From NCBI GenBank assembly GCA_017165825.1, contig CM029367.1, positions 24,313,741-24,377,740 on the forward strand: 64,000 bases of DNA, in the 5' to 3' direction. Both the position numbers and the translations under genes were made by a program. The notes below the pieces were generated by a model that worked only from the letters and a program-made list of their open reading frames with translations, searched no databases and was not told the DNA's origin. The stretch comes from Hepsetus odoe (lineage: Eukaryota; Chordata; Actinopteri; Characiformes; Hepsetidae). Shown piece by piece: positions 38,045 to 47,659 of the stretch; within the stretch, counting starts at the first letter, position 1, and each line of letters starts with the position of its first letter.

Positions 38045-38283
38045 ACTGATTTGCGGTGGCCTAGTGGTTGGGGAGGTGGTCCCGGATCGGAAGATTGTGG
38101 GTTCGAGTCCCTCCCCAGTGGGTTGCCCTGAGGTACCCTTGAGCAAGGTACCGTCCCTGTCACTGCTCCCCGGGCGCTTTCAATTGCTGCCCACTAAAAG
38201 GCCAATTTCGTTGTGGTTCACGCTTGCTGTGCTGTGACCTCGCAATGACAACGGTTGTCACTTTTTCACTTTCACTTTCTACA
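38045..38283 (+). mobile_element. tRNA-derived SINE (family 1)
   Basis: TGCGGTGGCCTAGTGGTTGGGG (A-box region) and perfect B box GGTTCGAGTCC at 38,100-38,110, then CAAGGTACCGTCCCTGTCACTGC and GGCCAATTTCGTTGTGGTTCACG, with a GTCACTTTTTCACTTTCACTTT tail. It lacks the GTTTGCATGGGTTAAATGC part found in other copies. Confidence 0.85.
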
Positions 38284-38395
38284 GCCTCTGGTCATTTTAG
38301 TAAAAGGTGGAAATACTGCGGGTTAATTACACTCCCGTTCACACTGTCTGCCCAAGTTCGAGAACAGTTTTTTTTTGTTTTTTTTTAATAAATCA

Positions 38396-38612
38396 GCTCG
38401 ACCTAGTGGTTAGGTAGTTGGCCCCTTACCAGTAGGCTGCCCTTAGGTACCCTTGAGCAAGGTACCGTCCCCGTCACTGCTCCCCGGGCGCTTCATAGCT
38501 GTCCCCTGCTGCACGGTGTTTGCATGGGTTAAATGCTGAGGTCCAATTTCGTTGTGGTTCACCGTGTGCTGTGCTGTGACCTCGCAATGACAAGAATACT
38601 CATTTTCACTAT
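38396..38612 (+). mobile_element. tRNA-derived SINE (family 1), B box deleted
   Basis: Same family and orientation as the copy 113 bp upstream. It starts CTCGACCTAGTGGTTAGGTAG but jumps to CCAGTAGGCTGCCCTTAGG, so the B-box portion is missing. It retains GTTTGCATGGGTTAAATGC and TTTCGTTGTGGTTCACC. It follows a T-rich run at 38,370-38,388. Confidence 0.8.
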
Positions 38613-39080
38613 TGCATTTTGTAGGCCACACTGTGACGAGTCCGTCTGATTTTGTCCAGATTTAGCTCGTGATGGACATCATACAGCCCTAATCAGGAAT
38701 CATGAAGATAAGATCCCACTGCAGCACGAGGGAAATGAAATCTTGATGTGTTGTGTTGTTACCGCGCTTTATTACAGTCCCTCTCAAATTCACCTCATCA
38801 GAGAGACTGTGAGTAAAGCTGTCTGCCATTTTTATTATCATCATTATTAGTGCGACTGTTCAGTTGGTAATACAGTGTCAGAATTCATATTAAAACACTG
38901 TATTATTATGTGGTTTACTTTTGTTGATTTTATTGTAAATAACACTTTTATTCTGTCCAGGATTTATTATTATTAGTTTGTGAGTATACTTCTGGGCTTA
39001 TTTTATCACCTTAAAGTGCTTTGAGAAACCTCTCTGTGTGATTATGTGCAATAAACATGAACTTACCTTACCTTTACCAT
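38613..39080. other. noncoding, no gene seen
   Basis: No gene. Ends at a GTGCAATAAACATGAACTTACC phrase that could be a retroposon tail but is not diagnostic. Confidence 0.45.
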
Positions 39081-39082
39081 TT

Positions 39083-39310
39083 TATAAGTATTGTTATAAT
39101 AATAATAACAACAACAATAATAATAATAATTATTATTATAATTGCTATTATTGTTATTATCATTGTTGTTATTATTGTTATTATTATTATTAATAATAAT
39201 TATTGTTATTGCTATTATTGTTATTATAACTATTATTCTTTTTTAGCATTATCATTATCAATATTATTATTTTTATGATCATCACTATTATTATTATTAT
39301 TATTAACTTT
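39083..39310. repeat. (ATT/AAT)n trinucleotide repeat region
   Basis: Long imperfect ATT/AAT/GTT triplet runs, which produce an artefactual Ile-rich open frame. Confidence 0.9.
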
Positions 39311-39740
39311 AGTTAGAAACGTCATGGCTACCCGTTCAAACAATAAACAGAGTGAGAGTATCTGGAGCTGAGACAGACTCGAGGGTACTGATGACAGCGG
39401 TCACTGAGAGCTCACTGTAAGTGACAGGTGTGTGAGCAAGCAGTGCTCTTGTACAGGTTGGTGCTGACGGAGAGGAGAGTTAAAGCACTTTAACATCACA
39501 CACACCAGCATCAGAGAGCAGCTCCCACTGCCTGTCTGTGCAGCTCATCCTTATCTGCAGACCAACACGTTACCCGAGGATCCTTCACCTTCCAAACGTT
39601 TGGTTCAATAAAGTCTAAACTGTCTGAAAACTAACTGCTGAAACAGTCTAATCCTGCTCTTCACAGCGCAGTCTGCCCGCAGGGAGAGCTGAAGGTCCGA
39701 ACCGAGACCTTCAGTTCGGGCTCGTCTCGGTGTTTCTGTT
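39311..39740. other. CYP1B1 upstream flank
   Basis: Mixed-composition sequence about 0.4-0.8 kb upstream of the inferred CYP1B1 start site. No recognisable repeat; no specific site claimed. Confidence 0.4.
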
Positions 39741-39885
39741 CATTTAGCTGACGCTCTTAACCAGAGCGACTTCCAGTTCCTGATCACAGAGACCCCCCTG
39801 GAGCAACCCGGGTCTTACTCAGGAACCCGGTGGTGGCAGTGCTGGAGGGACTCGAACCTGCATCCTCCTGGTCCTTATTAGGAGC
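39741..39885 (-). mobile_element. tRNA-derived SINE (family 2) in the CYP1B1 proximal upstream region
   Basis: On the minus strand it runs CAGGTTCGAGTCCC (B box, complement of 39,847-39,860), then GCCACCACCGGGTTCCTGAGTAAG, and ends with GGTTAAGAGCGTCAGCTAAATG. Same family as at 14.7, 50.5 and 63.5 kb. The A-box end is eroded. It lies about 0.2 kb upstream of the putative TATA box. Confidence 0.75.
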
Positions 39886-39923
39886 AAAGAGACTGAAGTC
39901 GCGACCGTCCACTCCTGTGAGAC

Positions 39924-39924
<1 letters not shown>

Positions 39925-39980
<56 letters not shown>

Positions 39981-39981
39981 A

Positions 39982-40029
<48 letters not shown>

Positions 40030-40051
40030 GAGAGGGGGGGGGGGGGGGGGG
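39925..40051. repeat. compound (GT)n-(GA)n-G18 tract at the CYP1B1 promoter
   Basis: A GT dinucleotide run (39,925-39,968) passes directly into a polypurine GA run (39,969-40,027) and, after a short AGAG spacer, into an uninterrupted run of 18 G (40,034-40,051). It ends about 23 bp before the TATA-like sequence. Such tracts can adopt Z-DNA, triplex or quadruplex-like forms; whether this one does is unknown. Confidence 0.95.
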
Positions 40052-40072
40052 AGAGGAGAAGAGGAGGGGGGG

Positions 40073-40090
40073 TGTATAAGTATATATGAG
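40073..40090 (+). promoter_or_regulatory. CYP1B1: putative TATA box of CYP1B1
   Basis: TGTATAAGTATATATGAG lies just upstream of the inferred noncoding first exon. It is the only TATA-like sequence in the region between the G tract and the first splice donor. The start site is then expected near 40,100-40,110. No transcript evidence is available here. Confidence 0.5.
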
Positions 40091-40104
40091 AGATTCGCCC
40101 CAAC

Positions 40105-40312
40105 AGTGATGTGAGTAAGAACTCTCTCTTTCACGCACACCCTCTCTCTCCCTCTTTCTCACTTTCTGTGCGCGTTCACGCCGTGGATACAGCGAGGCTC
40201 GTGGACCGGACTGGATGTGATTTGCTGGCAGTGGAGGCATGTACTCTGCCCCTCTCTCCACACTGAACCACAGCAGGCAGCCGCAGGGCCTGCCTCGGGG
40301 CTGGGGGAACAG
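40105..40312 (+). other. CYP1B1: CYP1B1 noncoding exon 1 (5' UTR), approximate start
   Basis: The right boundary is a good splice donor, AACAG|GTAGGG (intron from 40,313). The matching acceptor TCTCTCCTCTCTGCAG ends at 40,464, giving a 152 bp first intron. CYP1B1 genes in vertebrates typically have a noncoding first exon followed by two coding exons, and this fits. The left edge is inferred only from the TATA-like element. An AhR-type GTGCGTGA (minus strand, 40,131-40,138) falls inside the exon. Confidence 0.6.
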
Positions 40313-40383
40313 GTAGGGCTCAGGGAGTTCAGTCTGCAGCTTTTCGGTTATAATGGAGAGAAATGTCTAGTAGAAACTTGGGC

Positions 40384-40390
40384 TCGCGTG
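40384..40390 (+). promoter_or_regulatory. putative xenobiotic response element (AhR/ARNT)
   Basis: TCGCGTG matches the TNGCGTG core bound by the AhR/ARNT heterodimer, which is the known inducer of CYP1 genes. It lies in the short intron 1 near the start site. A second KNGCGTGA-type match is on the minus strand at 40,131-40,138. Function is inferred from family biology and the motif only. Confidence 0.45.
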
Positions 40391-40464
40391 TGTAAAGTGA
40401 AGAGCGCCACCTGACTTGTTGCTGAAAGTGACTGTACTTGTGCTTTTCTCTCTCCTCTCTGCAG

Positions 40465-41472
40465 CACCTGTGCGATGATGGACGGAGTGGTTGGAGTGGT
40501 GTCGATCCTTCTCTCGCTCTCGGTGCGCTCGATGCTGCTGCTCTCTCTCGTCGCGCTCCTCCTAGCGCGCCTCTCGCGCAGCCGCTTGCTGAGCGCGCGC
40601 TCTATCCCGGGACCGTTCCAGTGGCCGGTGATCGGTAACGCGGCACAGCTCGGCTCCGCCCCGCACATCTACTTCTCGCGCTTGGCGCGGCGCTACGGCG
40701 ACGTGTTCCAGATCCGGCTGGGCAGCCGGCCCGTGGTGGTGCTGAACGGAGATACCATTCGGCGCGCGCTCGTGCACAAGGCCGTGGACTTCGCGGGGCG
40801 GCCGGACTTCGCGTCGTACCGTTTCGTGGCGGGCGGCCGCAGCATGGCCTTTGGTGACTATAGCGAGCGCTGGAAGGCGCATCGCAAGCTGGCGCACTCC
40901 ACCATGCGCGCGTTTTCCACTGGGGACGCGGGCACGCGCCGCGTCTTCGAGTCGCACTTGCGCGGCGAAGTGCAGCAGCTCATTGGGCTGTTTGTGCGCG
41001 AGACGCGCCGCCTCGGACTTTTCCGGCCGCACGAATACCTTGTCGTGTCCACGGCCAACATCATGAGCGCCACCTGCTTCGGAAAGCGCTACGCGTACGA
41101 CGACGCCGAGTTCCGGCAGGTGGTGGGACGCAACGACAAGTTCACGAAGACCGTGGGCGCGGGCAGCATCGTGGACGTCATGCCGTGGCTGCAGAGCTTC
41201 CCCAACCCCATCAAGACGCTCTTCGTGCAGTTCAAGGAGCTCAACGTCGAGTTCACCGACTTCATACGCGCCAAAGTGACCGAGCACCGCAAGACCATTC
41301 AGCACAGTCTCATCCGGGACATGACGGACGCCTTCATCGTTGCGCTGGACCGCGGCGCCGCACATCGAACCCTCAGCACGGAGTACGTGACTCCCACCAT
41401 CGGGGACATTTTCGGAGCCAGCCAGGACACCCTGTCCACAGCGCTGCAGTGGATCCTGCTCATGCTTGTGAA
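40465..41472. other. GC-rich, CpG-dense island over CYP1B1 exon 2
   Basis: Unlike the AT-rich surroundings, this exon is packed with GCGC, CGCG and CGG words. Third codon positions are nearly all G or C. It explains the long spurious antisense open frames across it. Confidence 0.85.
40475..41472 (+). CDS. CYP1B1: cytochrome P450 1B1, coding exon 2 (residues 1-332 and part of 333)
   Basis: Haem-thiolate monooxygenase of the endoplasmic reticulum that oxidises oestrogens, retinoids, fatty acids and polycyclic aromatics using electrons from P450 reductase. This exon encodes the N-terminal membrane anchor (hydrophobic residues ~5-32), the proline hinge PGPFQWPVIGN (45-55), RRYGDVFQIRLGS (72-84), a GGRSMAFGDYSERWK segment (C helix, 120-134), DVMPWLQSFPNP (234-245) and the I-helix oxygen-activation motif GASQDT (314-319). 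Two adjacent ATGs open the frame; the second (40,478) has the better context (A at -3, G at +4), so either may be used. The donor is GTGAA|GTAGGT; the in-frame TAG at 41,474 is intronic. The exon is strikingly GC- and CpG-rich compared with exon 3. Two coding exons and sequence similarity fit CYP1B1 rather than CYP1A (more exons) or CYP1C (largely intronless). Confidence 0.97.
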
Positions 41473-41548
41473 GTAGGTGATGTCTTGTCTCTTGTGAGAC
41501 AGAGCAGTCACCAAACACAGGGCTCAATCAAACAATCAATCATATAGT

Positions 41549-41673
41549 CATCCCTCCATCCATCCACCCATCCATCCACCCATCCCTCCATCCATCCACC
41601 CATCCATCCATCCATCCATCCATCCACCCATCCATCCACCCATCCATCCACCCATCCATCCACCCATCCATCA
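41549..41673. repeat. (CATC)n / CCATCCAC microsatellite in CYP1B1 intron 2
   Basis: About 125 bp of CATC tetranucleotides alternating with CACC variants, starting about 75 bp after the splice donor. Confidence 0.95.
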
Positions 41674-42504
41674 AACAATCAACCAATCAGTAATTTAGAA
41701 GAGTGCCTCCATATTATTATTTTAATGGCTATGTCGACTCACCTTTATGGTTAAGTCTAAAACTGCTGTTTTACTGCATCTTAGTGTTTAGTTTGAGTCA
41801 GCTAACAAACCTCAGCAGAAAACCAAGTCTCTTACTACACACACAATATCCAACTGGTCACACAATTAGAACTTGTTCCTAATGCCTCCCAGTTTGTGCA
41901 CTATTAATGATAGAATATTGCACTACGAAGTACATAATGCAGAAGTCACAAAGTGGCCAGTTCAAATCCTAGCAGTCCTGCACAGTTTAGTGATTGGCTT
42001 GCAGACCTGGTTTAGTGGGTGTGAATAGCGAACTACCACACTATGTTAGGTCAGGTCCCGTTGAACAGTGGATCACAGTCTTTAGCTGCACAATCCTATT
42101 TATTTGACCAGTATATGTGATTCAGCTGAACTAATTAACCAGGCTTTCTTGGCTGGAAGTGGGTGTGTTAGAGCAGCATCAAAACAGAGTCTGACTGAAC
42201 GATATACAAGGTGGGCTGCTAAGCAAGAGTAACCACTGAAATTAGGGTGGCTTCTAATCTTAATCACTCACTTTAACTTCATGAAATGCTTGCTTATGTG
42301 ACGAGTTGGGTCAGATTTACTGGTGTAAAGGAGTAGCAGCGGGAAATGTGGTTATACCAGGGTTTTGGTTCACAGTATGTTAAACATAAATACTCAAAAA
42401 CAAAGCAAACATTAAAATGCTGAAAAATGCTGTAAAGGGACAAACATGTTAAAGATTACATTAAAAGTAAAGTAATCACCTCAAACAGGCAGTTTGAGCA
42501 AATT

Positions 42505-42794
42505 GATGAGCTGAGGGATCAGCAGTTCAGAATAACTGCTAGTGTGGAAGAGAGGTGAAGGAGAGAGTGCAGGCATGTTGGAATGGGTGGAGAAGTGTGG
42601 CAGGAGTGATCTGTGACAGACGGGTACCAGCAAGAGTGAAAGAAAATGTTAACAGCACAGTAATGAGACCAGCTATGTTATATGGGTTAGAGACAGGTGT
42701 TCTGATGAAAAGATTGACAAGATTGGAAATAAGTATATTAGAGGAACTTCTAGACAAAGTTAGAGAAGCAAGATTGCGCTGGTTTAGACATGTA
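42505..42794 (+). mobile_element. LINE RT fragment, left part (split by SINE)
   Basis: Same family as at 7.3 kb: KERVQACWNGWRSVAGVICD, RVPARVKENV, RPAMLYGLETG, then an internal deletion to KVREARLRWFRHV. It stops at ..GACATGT where the SINE enters. Confidence 0.8.
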
Positions 42795-43037
42795 AGTGAA
42801 AAAGTAAACGTGACAACTCGTCATTGTGAAACACAACACAGCACACAGTGAAACACAGCCTCTGCGTTTAACACACACACACATACCACGGAGCAGCTAT
42901 TTAAAGTGCCCAGGGAGCATTGATGGGAGCGGCACCTTGCTCAAGGGTAACTCAGGACAACATACTGGTCTGGTATTCAAAGCCATGATTTTCCGATCCT
43001 GGGGCACACTCCCTAACCACTAGGCCACCGCTACCCC
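42795..43037 (-). mobile_element. tRNA-derived SINE (family 1) inserted in the LINE
   Basis: On the minus strand it begins GGGGTAGCGGTGGCCTAGTGG (A-box region) and continues AGGTGCCGCTCCCATC and TAACGCAGAGGC, ending in a TTTACTTTTTCACTT tail. It interrupts the LINE between ..GACATGT and AGAGGAGAGATGAGG, two pieces that are contiguous in the 7.3 kb copy. Confidence 0.85.
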
Positions 43038-43218
43038 AGAGGAGAGATGAGGATTATATTGGGAGAAGGAAGGCCAAAGAGGAGGTTTAGGTTTGTTGCT
43101 AGAGAGGAGATGCAGGCAATTGGTTTGAATGAGGGGGATGCAGAGGACAGGAAGAAATTGAAACGGTTGATCCGCTGTGGTGACCCCTAAAGGGAGCAGA
43201 CGAAAGAAGAAGAAGAGG
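43038..43218 (+). mobile_element. LINE 3' part (right of SINE)
   Basis: Resumes AGAGGAGAGATGAGGATTATATTGG and runs to the element's 3' end, GATCCGCTGTGGTGACCCC, then GCAGACGAAAGAAGAAGAAG. Confidence 0.8.
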
Positions 43219-44190
43219 AAGAGAACCAGACTTTAGCTTTCTATTCAAGTTGCGCCTCTCAAGGAAACTGTGAGCGTGTGTGTTATTGAGCACAAAATGC
43301 ATTGCGTAATCACTAGCAGCGCTGGCAGGTTTAGTCAGCATGTAATGGGAGCAGCTCCTAAAACAGTGCGTGCCAGGGGAAGGCAGTAATCAGATCTGCC
43401 CACATTAGACCCACCACACTGAGAGAATGAAACTGTGCTGCACTGGCTGTGTGCAGTACTTTTTGTGGAGTGGAGACCAGAAAGGTCCAGATTTAGAGTT
43501 ATCTTGGCTGTACCACTTGCTTTATTTGCTTAATTCTGTTTACGAATCCTTTCATGAGCATAATTTATGTATTGGAGGTTTTAGGTTTGCAATCAAGACA
43601 TGCTTAAAATGTACACACTTTTAACAAACAAAATATTTGGATAATGCAGATTTTAAATGTTTATTTCATTGTGATGACACTCTCCAGAGAAAATATTTGA
43701 AAGAATAGATTATTTAATGAATGAAATACTAAATACATTCTGTAAAATGAAAAATCCTGTAAAAGCCCAGAATACGGATAGGAATTACAATTTTAAATGA
43801 CATTAACAAAGATATTATGCTGATAAAAGCTGAGATGTTTGATTTGCTTAAAAATGGATTTTTATGTGATCCAACTAATCATGTAGAAATATTTTTTAGT
43901 TATTGTGTAAAGGTCTAAAGATGCAATTTATACAAAAATCTGAAGCATTTGGCAGGATCAAGATCAGATTTTCTGTCTGCAGTGTCTTTCATTAACAATC
44001 ATTTTGCAAATGAGATATGAGCCTTAGGAACCTTTCTAAAGTCAATTGAATTATGCCATTGAAAGATTTTTCATTTTATTTGAAAGCAACCAAACATGAC
44101 TACAAAAATCATAGACTTTTTCAGTCTAAAATTGAACTTAACGATTATTTCCAGTTAGTGATGTATTTAATTTCACACTCTATGCTGCAG

Positions 44191-44764
44191 GTATCCAGAC
44201 ATTCAGAAGAGGCTTCAGGAAGAAGTGGACAAAGTGGTGGACAGGAGCTCTTTGCCCACAATTGAAGACCAGACCCGCCTTCCATGTGTCATGGCCTTCA
44301 TATATGAGGTTATGCGATTCACCAGTTTCATCCCTGTCACAATTCCCCACTCCACCACCACTGATACCTCTGTCAATGGATACCCTATTCCCAAAGACAC
44401 AGTGATCTTCATCAATCAGTGGTCCCTGAATCATGACCCCAATAAGTGGGATCATCCCGAGATTTTCAACCCACAACGATTCCTGGATGAAAATGGGGCA
44501 CTCAATAAAGACCTAATCAGCAATGTGCTAATCTTCTCTTTGGGAAAGCGGAGGTGTATTGGTGAAGAACTGTCCAAAATGCAGCTCTTCCTCTTCACCA
44601 CACTCCTGGTGCACCAGTGCAACTTTTCGGCAGAAGAGCCACCGACTTTGGACTACCAATACGGGCTGACCCTTAAGCCCAACCAGTTCAAAGTTTCTGT
44701 TACTCTACGTGACGGAGCCGAGTTGGTGGAGGATTTGGGAACCTCTCCTTCCACAGAACACTAA
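44191..44764 (+). CDS. CYP1B1: cytochrome P450 1B1, coding exon 3 (residues 333-523 and stop)
   Basis: Joins exon 2 in frame (AA|G TAT CCA, K-Y-P-D). It carries the K-helix ExxR (E372 and R375 in YEVMR), the NPQRFLDE meander region (426-433) and the haem-binding loop FSLGKRRCIG (448-457), with Cys455 as the axial iron ligand; the L helix EELSKMQLF follows. TAA ends at 44,764. Spliced length is 1,572 nt, 523 residues, close to vertebrate CYP1B1 (human 543). All P450 catalytic elements are intact, so the gene looks functional. Its base composition is ordinary, in contrast to exon 2. Confidence 0.97.
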
Positions 44765-47020
44765 TGATAAGACAAGTAGCAAAGCATCCTTAAAATAATA
44801 ACCGGAATCAAACTGGAAAGAATGAAGGTGGTAAACACTGAAGTATATATTTTATTGATCACGACCTACTGTATAAACTTATTGACATATTTATGAGCTC
44901 GCTATACTCAGGCAAAAACTTTTATTTACAGCTGCTTTAAACTGCTCCACTATGGGCTACACTAATAAGAATATTAAGATATTTATATAAATGCATTGAT
45001 GGATTATTTACTCTTCCCTTTGCCAGCACTGCTTTGCCTTATATTCATACAGGACCACAATACACTCGTTTTATTTATTAATACCTCATAACCCTAATTG
45101 TGCAAACTAAGCAGATTTTCAAATCGCTCCAGTTTAACTCTTAGTAACTCAAATATATATTCATAATGTTCAGTCAAACTATACTGTACTTTTTAACTGT
45201 CTGCTTTAAGTTAATTTTACCTAATATTAATATTATCAATTGTTCCTTTTTTAATGTATGTAATGTTCTATTATGGACAGATTTCCAAACCCCATTTAGT
45301 GCCAAAAACTTTGTTACTGTTGACTAAACTATCCTACTTTTTTGTGTTAATAGATCACTTTGATCTGTTCTTGACTTTTCTCCATTTGGGACATTTTTTT
45401 CCCCCTAAAGATTCATTCTTTGCCAGATTGGTTCATTTGTGTTTTTTTCTAATCTGAAAAAAATCCGGAAAACCAAATATATGATCCTTTAAAATGGCAG
45501 GAAAGTCATTATTTTACCTCATATCTAAGCAGCTTTTCAAAAACTCCCTTACAAATGATGTACTTATACAAAATATACATACACAAATCTATAAAACACT
45601 CATATCCAAGTGGCACTTTACATTGACCCTTTACTGTTACTTATGCCCATATAGTATTAGCTGATTCCTAAAACATCCTGAATGAGTTCAGTGCCTTTGA
45701 GTTGACTCACAGTGACACCTGCTTGCCTTATGTTTGTATTTGCTCAAGGCTAAACAAAACGTTCATTTTTCTTGGCACTTTTCTTCTTCAGCTCCTTGTT
45801 TTTATGCTTCCTTCTTCTGTTCTAGAGTATCAGGGTCACAGTATACTGATGCTTAAGGAAAGCTGGAGTGAATGAATTAGCCTAACAGCCCTTTAAAGCT
45901 TTTTTACCTGTCTGTACCGAACGTTTGAGAACATGCTGTTCTGTGAATGTTGAATCGAGAACATGTCTGGAGTGAAGAATACTGTATTTGTTGAATCGGC
46001 CTTAGCACTTGACCTTGTTCTTAACTTTTAGAACAATAGACTTTCCTCAAGACAAAAGGTTTGTGTTGTTTGAGGGGCTCTGCATATTACTCCAGTGGCA
46101 GCGCTTTCATTTTTAAAGGTTCTTTCTTGAAAAATATTGTTTTTTTATGGAGAATCAAAGTCTTCTCAAGACGTTCTTGATTTCAGAAAAACCCAAAATA
46201 CGGGTCAATGAATCAGTTGTACAGAAACTATAACTACAAAGTTAAATTCACAACTTTTTATACCTGGATATTTACAAAATGTCCATGTAGCTATCTGTAA
46301 GACTATAAATCCTATTTAAGATGATGTTCACACCTTTACATATAACATAGTTACTCATGACAGAAACACAATACATAATAGATATATAGGTAGTATTTCT
46401 CTTTTCTCATGACAGAATAGGTAAAAATGCTCAGGGTTTTCTAACAAACATGCATATCAACACATATGTACACTTTCTTTTTTTACTGTTTCCTACAATT
46501 TCTGTACCTTTTAATACTTTAAAATAGCTATTTTAATCCTATATTAGTGTTTTCTATCCTGCCACTTTTCTTGGATTAATGGATTAAATTCATTTTCTTA
46601 ACAGAATTTAGGAGGTGATTATACTTATACTGTGTAATGTTTAATTTCTGATTTTGTGATTGATTGTTTGATACTCTATTTTTCTACTATATATAAGCTC
46701 AGATGGTTGCTCTGCTTAACTGATAGTTTGTTTTAAAGTAATGCTATATTTATGTTCTCCTTTCATTGCTGTACACAAACACCGTGTTCGTTCCATAAAA
46801 AGATCAAGTAACTTCCCCATTTATACTGAAACTGCTAAATCAAATTAAACAAAATTTTTAAATTGTTGCTTGAGTCATGATTTACCTGTCTTTCTTTTGA
46901 GAGAGGTGACCAGCCTAATCAGCTATTTTTTAAAGCTCCCCATGACATATGGTGAAGTCATTATAACCAATACCTTTATCTAGCCATAGATCTTCTAAAT
47001 AAAGAACGGAGCTTATTTTT
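44765..47020 (+). other. CYP1B1: probable CYP1B1 3' UTR
   Basis: AT-rich, no open frame of interest. The first AATAAA after the stop that I find is at 46,998-47,003, with a TGTGGAGG..TTTGTGGGT GU-rich stretch about 25-45 bp beyond. This would give a 3' UTR of about 2.2 kb. Long 3' UTRs are known for CYP1B1. The extent is inferred. Confidence 0.5.
46998..47003 (+). terminator. CYP1B1: candidate polyadenylation signal for CYP1B1
   Basis: Canonical AATAAA followed by G/T-rich sequence. Usage cannot be shown without transcripts. Confidence 0.45.
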
Positions 47021-47596
47021 ATTCTAACTGTGGAGGCAATATTTGTGGGTAGCGGCTGCACTGAGAGCGGAAGTAAATGGAAGTGCTTAGGATAGAACTT
47101 TCCCTGCACTGCAGCTTATCTTGCTTCACCAGTACATCCTGTTCTTGATCAGCCAGAGGATTGCAGCCAAGCAGCCCGACCCGAGTGCGTGACAACTGCA
47201 GATACAGCCAGCTGATTACTGATACACCAACACCCCCATGGTCCCCTACTAAACTAAAAAAAAAAAAGAAAAAAAAAAGAGATACGCAAACATTCCACAT
47301 GGCACTCTGAAATCAGGAATCATTTACTATTATGTAAATGTACAATCTGGAGAAAATGGTGCTTAACTGTATGTGAACACAGATGACAAATTTTTGGATT
47401 AAAAAAAGGCATAAATTTGAGCAAAAAAAAAAAAAGCAAATTTGTAAGGGGAACAGCACACTCTGCTATTCAGATAAACCTCTGGAGTTCCAGGCTTGAC
47501 ATGAATTGCAGACTTCATGCAGAACTACTTCAGTGTAGTGGAAAAGCATTACTTTGCTTTTTGTGCCATATTTACTTGTATCAGAATACAGCTTGC

Positions 47597-47603
<7 letters not shown>
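47021..47603. other. intergenic, mixed-composition block
   Basis: Between the convergent genes. The block at 47,030-47,250 is GC-richer and non-repetitive, with one GTGCGTGAC AhR-type motif near 47,186-47,194. An open frame on the minus strand (47,019-47,300) has no recognisable content. Confidence 0.4.

Positions 47604-47646
<43 letters not shown>
47604..47646. repeat. (AT)n microsatellite
   Basis: Pure AT dinucleotide run of about 43 bp. Confidence 0.95.
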
Positions 47647-47648
<2 letters not shown>

Positions 47649-47659
47649 TTGAGGCCAAA

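Larger units (their letters stand above)
41473..44190 (+). other. CYP1B1: CYP1B1 intron 2
   Basis: Phase 2 intron of 2,718 bp, starting GTAGGT and ending TATGCTGCAG; it splits a Lys codon as AA|G. The phase is the same as at the corresponding human CYP1B1 junction. It contains a CATC microsatellite, a LINE fragment and a SINE (listed separately). The rest is AT-rich with no gene seen. Confidence 0.9.

Noticed and set aside
38100..38110. B-box sequences (also 14,787-14,797 and others) as tRNA genes
   Set aside because: No complete cloverleaf can be drawn; the surrounding ~250 bp matches other copies, so these are SINE heads.
39057..39278. Ile-rich open frame
   Set aside because: Translation of ATT triplet repeats.
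39784..40261. Ser/Leu-rich minus-strand open frames upstream of CYP1B1
   Set aside because: They come from the GT/GA/G tract and lie antisense to the promoter and noncoding exon.
41474..41479. TAG stop right after CYP1B1 exon 2, suggesting a truncated gene
   Set aside because: A phase 2 donor (AA|GTAGGT) precedes it and joins in frame to the acceptor at 44,190, restoring the family sequence, so the stop is intronic.
40562..41527. Open frame of 321 codons on the minus strand across CYP1B1 exon 2
   Set aside because: It is the antisense shadow of a GC-rich coding exon. Extreme GC removes stop codons; it has no domain, and the sense frame is clearly CYP1B1.
41549..41673. CATC array as a CRISPR-like repeat
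   Set aside because: The units are 4-8 bp with no spacers, so it is a simple microsatellite in a vertebrate intron.
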